This document shows, piece after piece, positions 1 to 10,755 of a stretch of 64,000 nt of DNA. Positions within the stretch are counted from its first letter, which is position 1, and each line of letters opens with the position of its first letter. The stretch is from Stereum hirsutum FP-91666 SS1 (Eukaryota > Basidiomycota > Agaricomycetes > Russulales > Stereaceae), in NCBI RefSeq assembly GCF_000264905.1, contig NW_006763153.1, positions 237,672-301,671 on the forward strand, in the 5' to 3' direction. Both the position numbers and the translations under genes were made by a program. The notes beneath the pieces were generated by a model that saw only the letters and a program-made list of their open reading frames with translations, ran no database searches and was not told the origin of the DNA.

Positions 1-740
1 ATGAACGGTTCGGATACTGAGAAGTCTTCAGAGAAGGGTAATGAAGGTGGGGAAGAGGACGACACAGAGGAGAAGACGGATGTCGATGTCGGGGATGACA
101 TTGAACTGAGCACTGAACAATGGAAGAAGCGTTACTTGGTGAGGAACGTGTTCAAGAGAGAATAAGAGGAGCTGTTCTCAGACGTGATGGAGGAAAATGG
201 CCGTTTGGAATGGGACCTAGAAGAAGCAGTAGGAGATGCCGATATGCTTAGAGAGGAGGTCGAAGAGGCAGAGGAGGTTGTTGAATGTTTAAAATTGGAG
301 ATACGCATGTTGAAGAAAGAAAATAACAAGGTGAGGGCGGAGAAGGAACGTCTGGAGGAGCGGGCGGATCGCGTGGAGAGCAAATACGGAGGCACGGGCA
401 AGCAAGATTGAAGAGAACCTGGATCATCAGATCGAAAAGTCAAAGATACGGCTCGAGAAGGCGACAGAAGAGAAAAAGAGTGGCAGACGACGATCTGGGG
501 GATATGATGAGTATGGGTGGAGGGCAAGGTGAATGGGAGGATACCATAGCGACGTTGAATCGCGAGAGTGATAGGTTGATAGTCGAGGCAAGAACTGTAA
601 AGAGGGAACGGGATGTGCTTAAGGGTGACAACGCAGGTTTGGTGAAGACTACGAACGAGATGAAGAGGATGATCAGGGAGTTGATCTTGAGGTTAAAGAC
701 GTTGAGGAGAACCGAAACATGCATTCCCGGGGACCAAAAC
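1..740 (+). pseudogene. Broken coiled-coil protein gene
   Basis: The frame opens at base 1, so the 5' end may lie outside the window. It encodes an acidic, low-complexity N-terminus of 54 residues. It is then stopped by TAA at 163-165, and the same frame resumes with a strongly heptad-like, Glu/Lys/Leu-rich coiled coil (184-411). After a stop at 409-411, coiled-coil character continues in another frame (about 393-520) and again in a third (about 525-745). No intron signals neatly bridge these breaks. The pattern suggests one coiled-coil gene damaged by a nonsense change and indels. I cannot name the family. Sequencing error or a multi-intron gene are alternatives. Confidence 0.4.
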
Positions 741-745
741 CGGTG

Positions 746-3700
746 AGTAGTCTCTTGGCCCCCTTTGAAGGGCACAATTACTCATGAATTGTTCATACGT
801 CTTTCGTGACCCAACCTACCTCGGCTTCAGCTCAATGTAGGAAAAGGGCATTCGACAAGGGATTCCCTGAACCTCAAATTCGATCAAAGAAGGTATTTGC
901 ATCACCGAACTCAAACCCGGTTAGTTGCGCTAATCGAAACTCGATAGTCAGGAACATCGAACACGAGTGCCGTGGAGGCGCTCGTTGAAGATTTCGATCG
1001 ATGCCGTTGCGAAGAATAGAGAATCGAGGTTCGAACTGGGATCATTGGCTATTGAAAGACCGAAATATTGTGGAAGGGAGATGAGAAGTAGAGTATGAAA
1101 GAAGGATCATATCACGTACCAAGTACTCCGAAGGAATTTCCGTACACTATTTATTCACCTGTCTTTGTCGTCGAGCAGACTGAGTGAGGAGGATAGCATA
1201 TAGGCGAAGACTTCTGTCAATAGTTGTCCGAGTTCGGAAACGAGCCATATGAAAGAGAATTAAGGGTCACCGAACCCAGTTCGTTAACGCTCACAACCCC
1301 TAAGTGCATCCACTTCCACTTCAGTTCGACTCTACAACCTGATTGCGCTGGCTCCTTCGATCCATTCACTCCTCTAACACCACTGCAACCCGAAGCACCG
1401 AGAGCGTTCACAGCAGCCGACCTGCACGACGCAATGACGAGCTCGAGATTAGTCCCAGCATCTTCAGCAAAACATCCCGTATTCCTTCCTGAAGGAGTGT
1501 GGGGGAACTGTAAGGGACTTATCAGCCAGTGATCCATGAAGCTGATGATTCTCAGCCGTGAGGTGCGAAGATCGTAAATGCGTACCCCAACCAAATTTGA
1601 TTTGCGAGGATAGAGGAAGGAGGTCACAGAGAAGAAAAACCTAGCAGACGAGACGAACCTCACAATGGAGCGTAATATCCGTCAATATTTCGCCGTCACT
1701 ACTTTACCTTGACCATCCTTTGCCCATGTCCCGCAATATACCGAGCCTGTCTTCTTGCTGATCCCCAGGACTGCGTTCGGATCAGCAGTAATATCTTCGA
1801 TGAGGAGGATCGCGCGCGAGGGATACGTCATTGACAGATGCCAAGTGAAGGAAGGAGAGTCGGGGTTGTTGGAGTGCTGGGTTGGGGAATATGGGTTTGA
1901 GCGACATGGATGAGATGCGAGTATCAGGAAATTTCGGATCCCTCGAGCGTGCTGTGTAGGTACGTTTCTTTCACAGCTACCACCAATAAACGGAGGTTCG
2001 TGGTATCAGTTGCTTGTCTTATGCTAAACGATGTACGGTTAGCATATATCCGAGCATAGAAACACAGATAGCACAAAATCAGGCTATATGTGGCGTGTGG
2101 CGCCAGCCTTTCTCGAACAAACCGGCCCCCACATTTTGAACGAAGGTCCCCAGGAAGAAAGAATCTGTATAGAAAAACGCACTGTGGATGAACACTCGGC
2201 CTCGCGCAATTTGCCTACATAAACCTCCCCAGAATGTACTTTGCCCCCTTATTCACGTCTGCACCGCCCGAATACTCTGGAAAATATCGTTCCAGTGGGA
2301 CCTGGACGTGATACGAACCGCGAAATATGCGCAGTCAGTAGGTGCTTTGAAGTTTTGAGGAGATATTTAATGCAACACGAAGGGGTGAAGGAGAGAGGTT
2401 GATATAAAAGAGAAGTGGACAGAGAGTGGAGCTGTGGGGAACAAGGCGTACCTTTGGCAGAACAGGTCTGAGGAAGAGGATAATTGATTTTCCTAGGAAC
2501 CATCTGTAGTTGATGACGGACTCGAAGAGAGTCAACGACTCCATCATACGGTTCTGTTCATGCGACAGCCACGAATGCCATAATCAACGTCAGGCCGTCA
2601 TCACCATCCGAGCATCGCGGAACCGCAGAGCCGTCACGGAATGGAGAACCACCGACAACAACGTCGCCACGCAAGAGAATAAAGGATCACGTCAGTTAGG
2701 GGTTAGGCCAACGATGGCGATAAAAAAAATAGAGCCGCAACGCTTGAAGTTCACGCCCACGGTACGAACAGGGAAAGAAAAAGGTACGGAAGAATATAGA
2801 CCAGAGACACACCCGGTTCTTCTCCTCCAGTAACACCTGGTCGTACTCCGAGCATGCAGCGCAAAAGATTGTGGACGTGACGCTCTCAAACGAGTGTATC
2901 CACTTCTTCCGCTCAGATCTTTGATCGGCGACGTCGACCATGTGTATTCTGGAGATGAAAAGCTCGTTAGCATCCAGTTGGGAAGGAGTAAAGAGGGTAG
3001 CGGAGAGGGATGACAGACAAGGAGAAGGGGTTGACACGCATCCGCATGACTGGACGGAGAAAAAGCGGAAGCAAGATCCAGGATCACCGAATGGAAGCGA
3101 TTTTGACGAAGGAGGAAAAAGAAAAGCGAGGGAGGACGAAGGCCAAAGAAGAAAAAGGACAGACGAAAGGGAACGCGACGTACGACAACTCGCCAATGTT
3201 GAATTTCGTCTCTGTGACACCATTCGCCTGCTCTCGTGCTCGTAGAACGTCTTCCGGTGTTGTGATATACCCCGGTGCTGAGATCCGGTCTGATTGTGTG
3301 AAGAAACTGTACGTGACGCAAATCGACGAAGTTCGAATCCGTCTGAGGCCACAAAAGTTGCGGATACCGCAGGATAAAGAGTCGAGATGATTTGATGGGA
3401 GAGGGAGAGAGCAACGAAATGAAGGTAAAAAGAGGTAATGGACGTACTACGACGCGTTATCCATCAGATAAAAGTCCGAAGAACGCTCCATCAATTTTTG
3501 GGATGACGGCGTCGCTCTAGAGGTCCTGGATGGCTTTTGCGATAACCGGGCTGAATGTGAGCGCTGGATCTGCCAGCTAAGGTTCATACGCCTGGATAAC
3601 TCTGAAGTTTTTCTGTAGGGTGGGGAATGGAACGATGGTCAGAAGACACTGAGGAAGTGAGCATCCCGTCGATGTGCGCGCCACGTTCGAAATGTCGGTC

Positions 3701-6470
3701 CCAGTCCCAACACCGTTGCTGTTCGGCGAATGTCGCACAAGAGGTAGGGACGATACAGCGCATCCTGCATTGGCTGAGGATAAAAGGACTGGAGAGTAGG
3801 ATGGAGGGGTAGTCGCTGAGATATCGGCTGGGTGAGAGGATTGCGGAGATGACGATGGGTTGGACGAGCGAAACGTGTTGACCTGTCCAACGATTTCATG
3901 AACGGTTCCAAAACCCGAGTCAGACGACAGAGACATTCTTAGACATTGACGCGATTGTTGACGACGAAGAGGACAGCCAGAGCAAAGAAGACGTCGACAA
4001 CGAGCTGAACAAGATCAGCTGTGGCTGGAAGTACGCCACACAGCCGAAGTGGCATTTGATGTGTGCCACAACAATGATAAACAACGCGTCGTTCTTTCTC
4101 TCGACCACAAGAACTACGACTTCTCTGGATCGCTGAACTCATCAACTTCTACACACACTATTTCGTTGGAGTTGATGCGAACCAAACTTTCTACAGCTGA
4201 TATGATCCTCCGGTGCCGCTTGAATGATTCTAACGCCTGCGCGATAGGCTCAGGCTGGCAACTCTCCAAATTCAGACATGCTGTTCTTGTGCTCCTTTGG
4301 TGGAAGCTGTATCTGTCTCCGGATGATCTTGCATAGTCTTATCGATTCTTATTGCCCCGAGATGGCTCGTGTGTTTCAGCTCCACGCTCGCATTCCACCA
4401 CACGAACAACGCGCTCTTGCCATTGCCTCCGACCTCCGATCCCTGCTGAGACTCGGGCAACGGCTCGGTAGGAGTGGGTACCATTGTGGGAGACGGGACA
4501 GATGATGGTACCAAGGCCTTAGATTTCGAATTTTTGAGGTTCATGCCTTCTTTGGTGCGCCACTTTGCTCGCCTGTGTGAAACACTGACGAGGAGAATTC
4601 ATCTCTGATGATGAACACTTACATCTCCACTATACTCTCCCCGAACACTTGAGAGTTTCATATCTCTCTCTTCGAAGCCACAATTGCTCGTAGATCGTGG
4701 CCTTGCCATACGTAGCGAGTCATGCACGGCCTCAGAGAGTATCAGGGTGCGTACGGGAGGTGAGAAACGTATCTGATGATAAATGAGCCACTAGCTGCGG
4801 TGCGTCCTGTTCTGCCCTACCTCATTTCCTCTTCACTGAATCACTACTCTCATCGTCAGCCTTGTTACACTCGACACACAGTAGGCGTCGCGACGTTCCC
4901 TCGCTTTGAATGCCCTTGAACTCGAGGAACGCGAGATATTAGTACGCACCATCTTCGTACAGCCTGAGATCCTTCCTCATGACCATCCTTACGTTCATAG
5001 TACTCCGACTTCATGTGTTGAGCCCTAGTCCCCCCAAAGTCATCATCCTCAAAACAGCTCGGTCTCTTCTCTGACCAACTCATTTCTCCCTCTGTCTCCT
5101 TGCTGTACTATCACGGTTCTCTTCTCTTCAGTTTCACCCACCAAACCTCTGCATTCTACGAGCACGAATCGTTTGTCTTCTCCTACCCCCAGCCTCGCGT
5201 GCTTTTGAGTACGACTTCCTCCGCACCCAGTACCACATTGTAACCTTTGCTGATGTCTCCGTATTCGAATTTTGTTCATGGACTTCAGCGCCACCGCTTC
5301 TGCTGCTACCATCACCTCTTTGCCTTCGCCTGTACCTGCGTTTTCTATCTCAGTCTGTCCCACTTTCGCCTGCTTTTCCAACGATCTTACCGGTTCCGAT
5401 GTCTATACTATCATCTTGAATGCGCAGACCTAGGTCCTCACTTTGATATATGCGCCCGATATCCCACTAAAAGCCGAAACTAGCACCGACGTTCGAACAC
5501 AAACACGCCCCATGTCGCTCGAAGAAGAAGACCGCTCTACTTCTGTTCCGCTCGATTCTCCCGTTCTCTGCCTCCCCCTCTTCTTCATCCCTCCCTCCAT
5601 CCGATACTAGATCCATGCGTACTCGAGACGGAAACCAGACGAAGGGCAAGACAACCACTCTGGGCTAGTAAGGTGATTGGAAGAGGGACATAGGTTGGCA
5701 TGAGGTGTCGAATCGGTAAGAATATGGCCGGGAATGACGAAAGGTAGGAAGTGGAGCTTCGAGCCGAAGAACGAGAGGATGACGAGCTAGAGGAGAAGGA
5801 TGTGAAGGTTGGGGTGGATGAGGAGCTGTAGAGGGGTCATTTCGAGGATGCGGGAGTGGTGAGACTGCTGGCGCCCCCACAACATCTCGCCGGACGTGAC
5901 GTCGTGGTAGGCTCTGTTACAGCCCTTATCTTATTGCTTTGAAGATAATCGTTCTCGCTGGCCCTCCGAATTGGTCAAGCCTAACGTCGTGGCTCGTCGC
6001 TCAAATGGCAAGGCAGAAAACCTTCAGAAACTCCGCACGTGACTTCTTTCTGTTTGTCGCATGGCTTGAAAGTGAGCAACCTAAGTTGACCATCACGCCG
6101 ACTTCTAGTTTTTCCATCACGCGCCCGCTGGAATGCTCGCGCTGTCGGGCGTAGTCGCACTTACTGCCGAAGTATACACGCCCGAACTTGACAGAGAATG
6201 GAGATTTGATGCCAGCAAAGAAAATTCTCTAATATGCTCACAAATAGGATGGTAAAGCGTGACCTTCTCGACTGGCGGTATTCAATCCCTTTGAGTTTAG
6301 GATAACCCTTTCTTGCTTTAATGGACTTGAGGCAATGCGATGGGCGCGAAATTTATGTTTGGCCAGCTCCATTGTTGAGCATCTTCATTTTGTGCTTACA
6401 GTAAGTTGACAGTAAAGCCTGACACTGTGTTTCAGCTTTTTGTAGGACTTGCCCAGACCTAGCTCCGGCT
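746..6470. other. 5.7 kb without a supportable gene
   Basis: Several overlapping short frames occur on both strands (for example 2692-3414 and 2940-3390), but none shows a recognisable motif, consistent codon bias or intron-linked extension. I see no RNA gene, transposon end or obvious tandem repeat here. Confidence 0.5.
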
Positions 6471-6479
6471 CGTCGGGCG

Positions 6480-6487
6480 GTATAAAA
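6480..6487 (+). promoter_or_regulatory. TATA box of the small secreted protein gene
   Basis: A TATAAAA sequence preceded by a GC-rich GGCGG stretch lies about 75 bp upstream of the ATG at 6556. This is a typical distance for a fungal TATA promoter with a short 5' leader. Confidence 0.55.
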
Positions 6488-6555
6488 TGCCCTTGTCTGG
6501 CTCACCCATCTCAAAACCTTCGTCTTCTTAGCTCTACAGGGATACACCCGCGATA

Positions 6556-6845
6556 ATGCAATGCTCCATCCTCGTTTCACTCTTCGTCTCAGTCGTCTTG
6601 CTTGCGTCGGGGAGCAACGCTGTCACAGTCGGTGACAACCCATGTACGTTTCTTATCATCTCGTGCTCACAAAACAATACTGGCTGGTATCTCACTTCTG
6701 ATGCGCGTTTTTAGGGTCAGCCGACGCCTGCATAGGTCTCACTGCAGGGGATGCCTGTGCGTATCGAGTCTGCCCGATGGCAACCTTCATCGGAGGTCCT
6801 GGGCCTGCATGTATCGTTGGAGTAGGGATTCGGGGAGCAGGCTGA
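6556..6845 (+). CDS. Small secreted cysteine-containing protein (72 aa, 2 exons)
   Basis: Exon 1 is 6556-6643 and exon 2 is 6715-6845, with a 71-nt intron starting GTACGT and ending TTTTTAG. Phases match and the joined frame is 72 codons plus stop. Residues 1-22 form a classic signal peptide: a short start, a run of Leu/Val/Ser, then a small-residue Ser-Asn-Ala cleavage region. The mature part of about 50 residues is Gly/Ala-rich and has four cysteines, in the contexts DACIG, DACAYRVC and PACIV, enough for two disulfides. It is therefore probably exported. I do not recognise the family. Size, signal peptide and cysteines fit the loose class of fungal small secreted or effector-like proteins. 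A copy of the 106-bp dispersed repeat begins about 110 bp downstream. Confidence 0.6.
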
Positions 6846-6882
6846 GGTGTGGCGAAGGTGGCGAAGGCGCAGGAGCGCGTTA

Positions 6883-6895
6883 GGGTTAGGGTTTG
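6883..6895 (+). repeat. Short telomere-like repeat
   Basis: GTTAGGGTTAGGGTTT contains just over two units of the fungal telomere repeat TTAGGG, inside otherwise unique DNA 40 bp after the secreted-protein stop codon. It could be chance or a repair scar. Confidence 0.3.
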
Positions 6896-6953
6896 AGTCA
6901 GCATTCGAGTAGATAGATATATATAGCGACACCCTGTACGAGGCAGGATCTGA

Positions 6954-7059
6954 GGCAGTATCGGTATGCGTAGGAAGATCTGGCGCTCAGCTTGGGACAC
7001 TGCCTAGGTTTCGGACCACTGACTGCTTCCTGGATTTTCCTAGATTTGGCGAAGCAGCC
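6954..7059 (+). repeat. 106-bp dispersed repeat, copy 1
   Basis: It begins GGCAGTATC and ends GAAGCAGCC, with an AGGAAGATCTGGC block and a CACTGCCTAGG core shared with copies at 21605, 41599 (both inverted) and 52651 (same orientation). The ends form a weak inverted repeat (GGCAGTATC against GGCTGCTTC). Flanking CTGA or TGA on both sides could be a target duplication. Confidence 0.6.
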
Positions 7060-7317
7060 TGAAGTAGCCCATAGCTACTTACGTTGCATCTGTCTTTGTA
7101 GAGCGTCTTGAGAGCGTCGACCCAAACTTCGACACATCATAAATGTACAGACTTCAACTTGTATAGGATTATATCATATCATCTTGTTAGATGGTATGCT
7201 AATCACTCAAGTATAGATCTATCGCAAATGGTCATGGAGAAAAGTCCGTCCCTGTAAAATAATGTAGTCAGTACTCTTCTGCACGGTTTACATGGGTATA
7301 AAAGCGAACCGAAACAT

Positions 7318-8265
7318 TCAATTTCGACCTGTAGGGGCCGCGAATTCAGGAGGAAGATGGCCTGAGCTTGCCAGGTCAGACAGCCCTTGTCGCAAAGGCC
7401 TGAGTACACGACGTTCATCCAGGGGGTGGTGTGAAATTGGATGGTAGTCAGTATGCTGCGAGGAAGTAAGGGTCGACAAGAGGCCATAAAGCTCCTCATT
7501 CTTTCTTTCCAAGTCGGCGAGCCGTCGTTTAAGATCAACATATTCTTCTCTGCTGACCCATTTTTCGCTATGAATGGGTTTGCAATCAGAAGCTTGACAA
7601 GGAACCGAAGAATCGTGACTAGCTGAACATACACAGGCTCCAGGATGTGCCATTGGCACTTTTCCGTCTCGTTGCGGTGAGTACAGGGCCCGCATGGGTG
7701 ACATCTAGGATGCTCAGCTGCAGGTAGGCATAAAGAGGGCACCAGAGTGGAACATACCTGTCACATTTGATTTTGCGTCGCTTGCATTCTAAGTACAAAA
7801 CCGATGCCAATGGATCCAAACGTGAGCAAGAAGAGATGATAAGAGGGAAGAGTATGTGTTACAACTGCCAGCACAAAATTGACGATAAGACTCACCGGTG
7901 CAAGATAAAGCCTGGCGACGTCGCTTTTTCTTCTGCGCCGCTCCCTCGTCCACTAGCACATCACTCTCGGACGAGTTGGGCTCCTGTCTGTCGAGAGATT
8001 CTGATACTGGGTCCTCTTGCCTGGTGGGGTAATGTGTACTGGAGGGGACTGGGGGCGGTAATTCACGAGAATAGCCCCAAGAGTTGTCATCGTACTGTCT
8101 CGAGTACAGAGAAGGAGGCAAGCTGAGTTGATGCAATGACGGAAGCGAGATCGGGGGAGTGTGCACAGATGGGCGATACGAGTTGTGTTCGAGCGCTTGG
8201 CTCTCAAATGGTTCTACGTTGCCCAGAAGGACGTTATGAAAGTCGAGGGGAGTTGGTGATTTCAT
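7318..8265 (-). CDS. Zn2Cys6 transcription factor with leucine-zipper-like tail (240 aa)
   Basis: Four exons join in frame: 8265-7896, 7788-7758, 7704-7633 and 7567-7318, with donors GTGAGT, GTATGT and GTATGT. Residues 1-120 are Pro/Ser/Tyr-rich and probably disordered, ending in a KKKRRRQ basic run. The fungal binuclear zinc cluster follows, with spacing C-x2-C-x6-C-x5-C-x2-C-x8-C. It is encoded across three exons, and both internal introns cut inside the cluster. Right after it comes a short coiled coil (KRRLADLERKNEELYGLL), the usual dimerisation element of this class, then a short tail. It should be a nuclear DNA-binding regulator. There is no fungal_trans middle-homology region, so it is a short form. 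The start is the first in-frame ATG; a further 5' exon upstream of 8265 cannot be excluded. Confidence 0.8.
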
Positions 8266-8352
8266 CCCAGGATGAGTACCGTACTGATACGGTGGTCGCC
8301 GCGAATGCAAAGTGGGCGGCAGTTTATCCAAGCAGGTCCAAGTAAAACACCA

Positions 8353-8798
8353 TGGCCAATCGCCGCATCAGTACGTAAAAGAGGCGTAGAAGACAACGGT
8401 TGCTGTTGCATCCTGTCGCATCCTGAGCCAATATACACTGATTCTACAAGCTATAAGATTAACTCGACACGGTCCAACACAACCATGTCTCCAATTCCCT
8501 TCCACAGTGGACAAGGGACCTGACGCGCGTCGCCCCCAGTAGTAACTAGCACAGGCAAACAAATTTTATTGCAATGTCATTCATCACGTCTGAAAGCTGA
8601 GCACAGTCAAGAGAGGGCTGCAGGACTCCACGACCAGCCATCACGAAAAGGGGCACACGGCATCCAAGAAAACAAAACCACAACGACAAACAAGAACAAT
8701 GCAGTCAAAAACAAGACGACATGGCAGGATAAAACCGGCATAGCGGGCAAAACGCGAGCGTCCGACGTCTTGCGGACAACGGAGCAACGGGGGGCGGT
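8353..8798. other. Upstream region of the Zn2Cys6 gene
   Basis: No gene supported. This is intergenic space between the regulator (-) and the 3' end of the putative gene ending near 8799. I see no clear TATA box or repeat. Confidence 0.4.
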
Positions 8799-10112
8799 TC
8801 ACTCAATCCTTTTCCTCAATGACGCCCTGCGCCGCCTCACCGCCTCCTCGTCCACCTCTCTATCCGCGCGGGACGGCGGAAGCCACCCCCTCTCGTCCAC
8901 CCTCTCCTGCCTGCTCTTCCTACCACCTCCACGCGTTCGACCGACCTTCCTCTTTTTGGGTCTAGCGCGCGCTCTGCCTCCGTCGCCTCCATTTCCTCCA
9001 TCACCCACCCCATCCTCACCACGAACGTCCTCGCCTTCTCCAGAGTCTCCGGGTCCGCGACCATCCCCGCGTTCCGTCTGCGGTTCACCGGCCACTTGGT
9101 GTGCCGACGTCGTACCTAACACAAAAACACGCCGACGAGACATGGTCAGCATCCCAGGCTACAGTGGCCCAATGGGATCTTGAACTCACCTCTCGCCTCC
9201 GTCCCAGGTCGCACTCGAGGGGACTACAGCCGAAACAGAGTCAGCACTTCACAGCATTCCGCACCGCCAGGGCCTATACTCACTCGGTCGCGATCGGAAG
9301 CCCTACGACCTTCGCCAGTTTCTCCATCCTCCGCTGTCGAGGACCCACCCAGAGCTTCCGTATCGTCAAGCTCCAAACGGATACGGAGGCAAACACAGCG
9401 CACTCACCCTCGTTTGGCATCCCCTACTGAAAAAAAGGAAGGTCAGCCCCTCCTTCTCCACCAAGAACGGCACCGTCACTCACCTCACCATGCGGCCCCC
9501 CCTCTGCACCAACACCTCCTGCACCAAACGGCCATCCTTGTCAAGGCATGCACCCTCCACAGTGAATGAAACGCACTCACCGCTGTCTGTCTGAGTCCCC
9601 ATAGCAAGGAAGTAGGATGGTCAAGGCCACAAACCGATGTCCAACGAACAAGAGGTACTCACCGTGGCCCCGTTCCCATCTCCTCCTCCTTCTCCGTTCC
9701 CGTCTCCTCCTCCTACTCCTCCTCCTTGCACCCCCCGTTGATACCGATCAGCACGCATGTCGCGGAGGATCCCTTGGAGCCTGTCGAGCTCACGCAAAGG
9801 CTTCACTTCGACCTCGTCGAGATCGCCATATTGCATCCCCAGTTGAACGCGGACGTCCCTCATCATTTCTCGGGTCCTGCTGAGGTTATCCTCCATCTTG
9901 ATCCGAACCGCCGTCTCCTCCGACTTTACCTGACCAACGGCAAGGAACAGACAGTCAGTCGGTGGACTCCAATCCGAGCTGTCACCGCTTGACACGGGTG
10001 ACAACCACCACGACACCCACGACCGACTCACCTCGACCTTCACGCCTCCGTCTTCTGAAGGCTCGGCGTTGGGTGGGGGCGTTGGTGGTGAACGACGACG
10101 CCTCATGCTCAT
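8799..10112 (-). CDS. Hypothetical basic nuclear-type protein, multi-exon
   Basis: A start at 10112 opens a frame with four consecutive Arg and a Pro-rich stretch. It reaches a GTGAGT donor after the codons for GGVKVE (about 10033). An exon at about 9930-9665 has good coding character: KSEETAVRIKMED, then an amphipathic RELDRLQGILRDMRADR helix and a Gly/Asp/Asn-rich tail ending at another GTGAGTACC. A short segment near 9340-9290 reads MEKLAKVVGLPIA. The last segment (9115-8799) is Arg/Lys-rich, with PKKRKVGR as a plausible nuclear localisation signal. The exons between 9660 and 9120 are uncertain. I do not recognise the family. It is divergently arranged with the F-box gene at 10337, about 225 bp apart. 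Confidence 0.35.
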
Positions 10113-10336
10113 CTTGCGTAGTGATGTCGGGTCCAAGTAGATATGCGGGTAAGAGAGAGACGTCTTGGAGCGCCGGCCTGCATCCCGGTTCCCAAAACGG
10201 AGCGCGCCCACGTGGCCGCCACCCGATCCCGTGTGTGTGGCGACATGCATGATCTCGTCGACTATACCCCATCCCCTACCTGGCATCCTACGTGTTCCCT
10301 CCGTCCTTCACTCGCACTTTTCTGTCCGTCAAAGGC

Positions 10337-10755
10337 ATGCCTTCACCGTCGCGCATCGCGCGTCTGCCGCCAGAGATCCTCATCATGGTCTCCCGGGAAA
10401 TTCAAGGCCATCTCCGCGTTCATCCCGACGATGACGATCATCTCCACGCCATGCTCGTTCTCCGCTCGCAGAGTCGAGCCTTTTGGAAACTGTTGGAGAT
10501 TCCCGCGATGTCTGTTACCTGTGACGGAGAGACAGAGCTCACCCATCTGTTTGAATGGGTGCGTCCCGCTTGACGATTTCGCATACCCCATATCCACTCA
10601 CGTCCAACATTTTCAAGGAGATCAACCAGTATCACCAAACGTTCGGCAAGCACGGTGAGTAGGTGATGTGCTCGAAAAGCCTAACTGACATAGCGAAGAT
10701 GCACATGCCGAAGGATTCGGAGAAGTTAAAGAGGTTCACATCCCGGACAGGTTAG
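10337..10755 (+). CDS. Small F-box-like protein (106 aa, 3 exons)
   Basis: Exons 10337-10558, 10618-10654 and 10694-10755 join in frame using donors GTGCGT and GTGAGT. The N-terminus (residues 6-45) reads as an F-box: ARLPPEIL at the start of helix 1, followed by MVSREI and, after an acidic loop DDDD, a second helix ending LVLRSQSRAFWKLL. This is the LPPEI...VSRSF pattern common in agaricomycetes. F-box proteins usually link substrates to SCF ubiquitin ligases. The protein is short and has no obvious substrate-binding repeats. It may be a truncated member of an expanded family, or the gene may use a different last exon. It could share a promoter with the minus-strand gene starting at 10112. 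Confidence 0.5.

Noticed and set aside
3325..3345. GTTCGAATCC resembling a tRNA T-loop
   Set aside because: No matching acceptor, D-arm or anticodon stem could be folded around it. Other GTTCGAA-like sites (1030, 1565) also fail.
2692..3414. Two overlapping minus-strand frames of 218 and 240 codons
   Set aside because: They overlap each other in different frames and a plus-strand frame, and no domain or splice structure supports either.
8569..9183. 204-codon plus-strand frame
   Set aside because: Pro/Ser-rich complement of the Arg/Gly-rich minus-strand segment; minus-strand reading is more protein-like.
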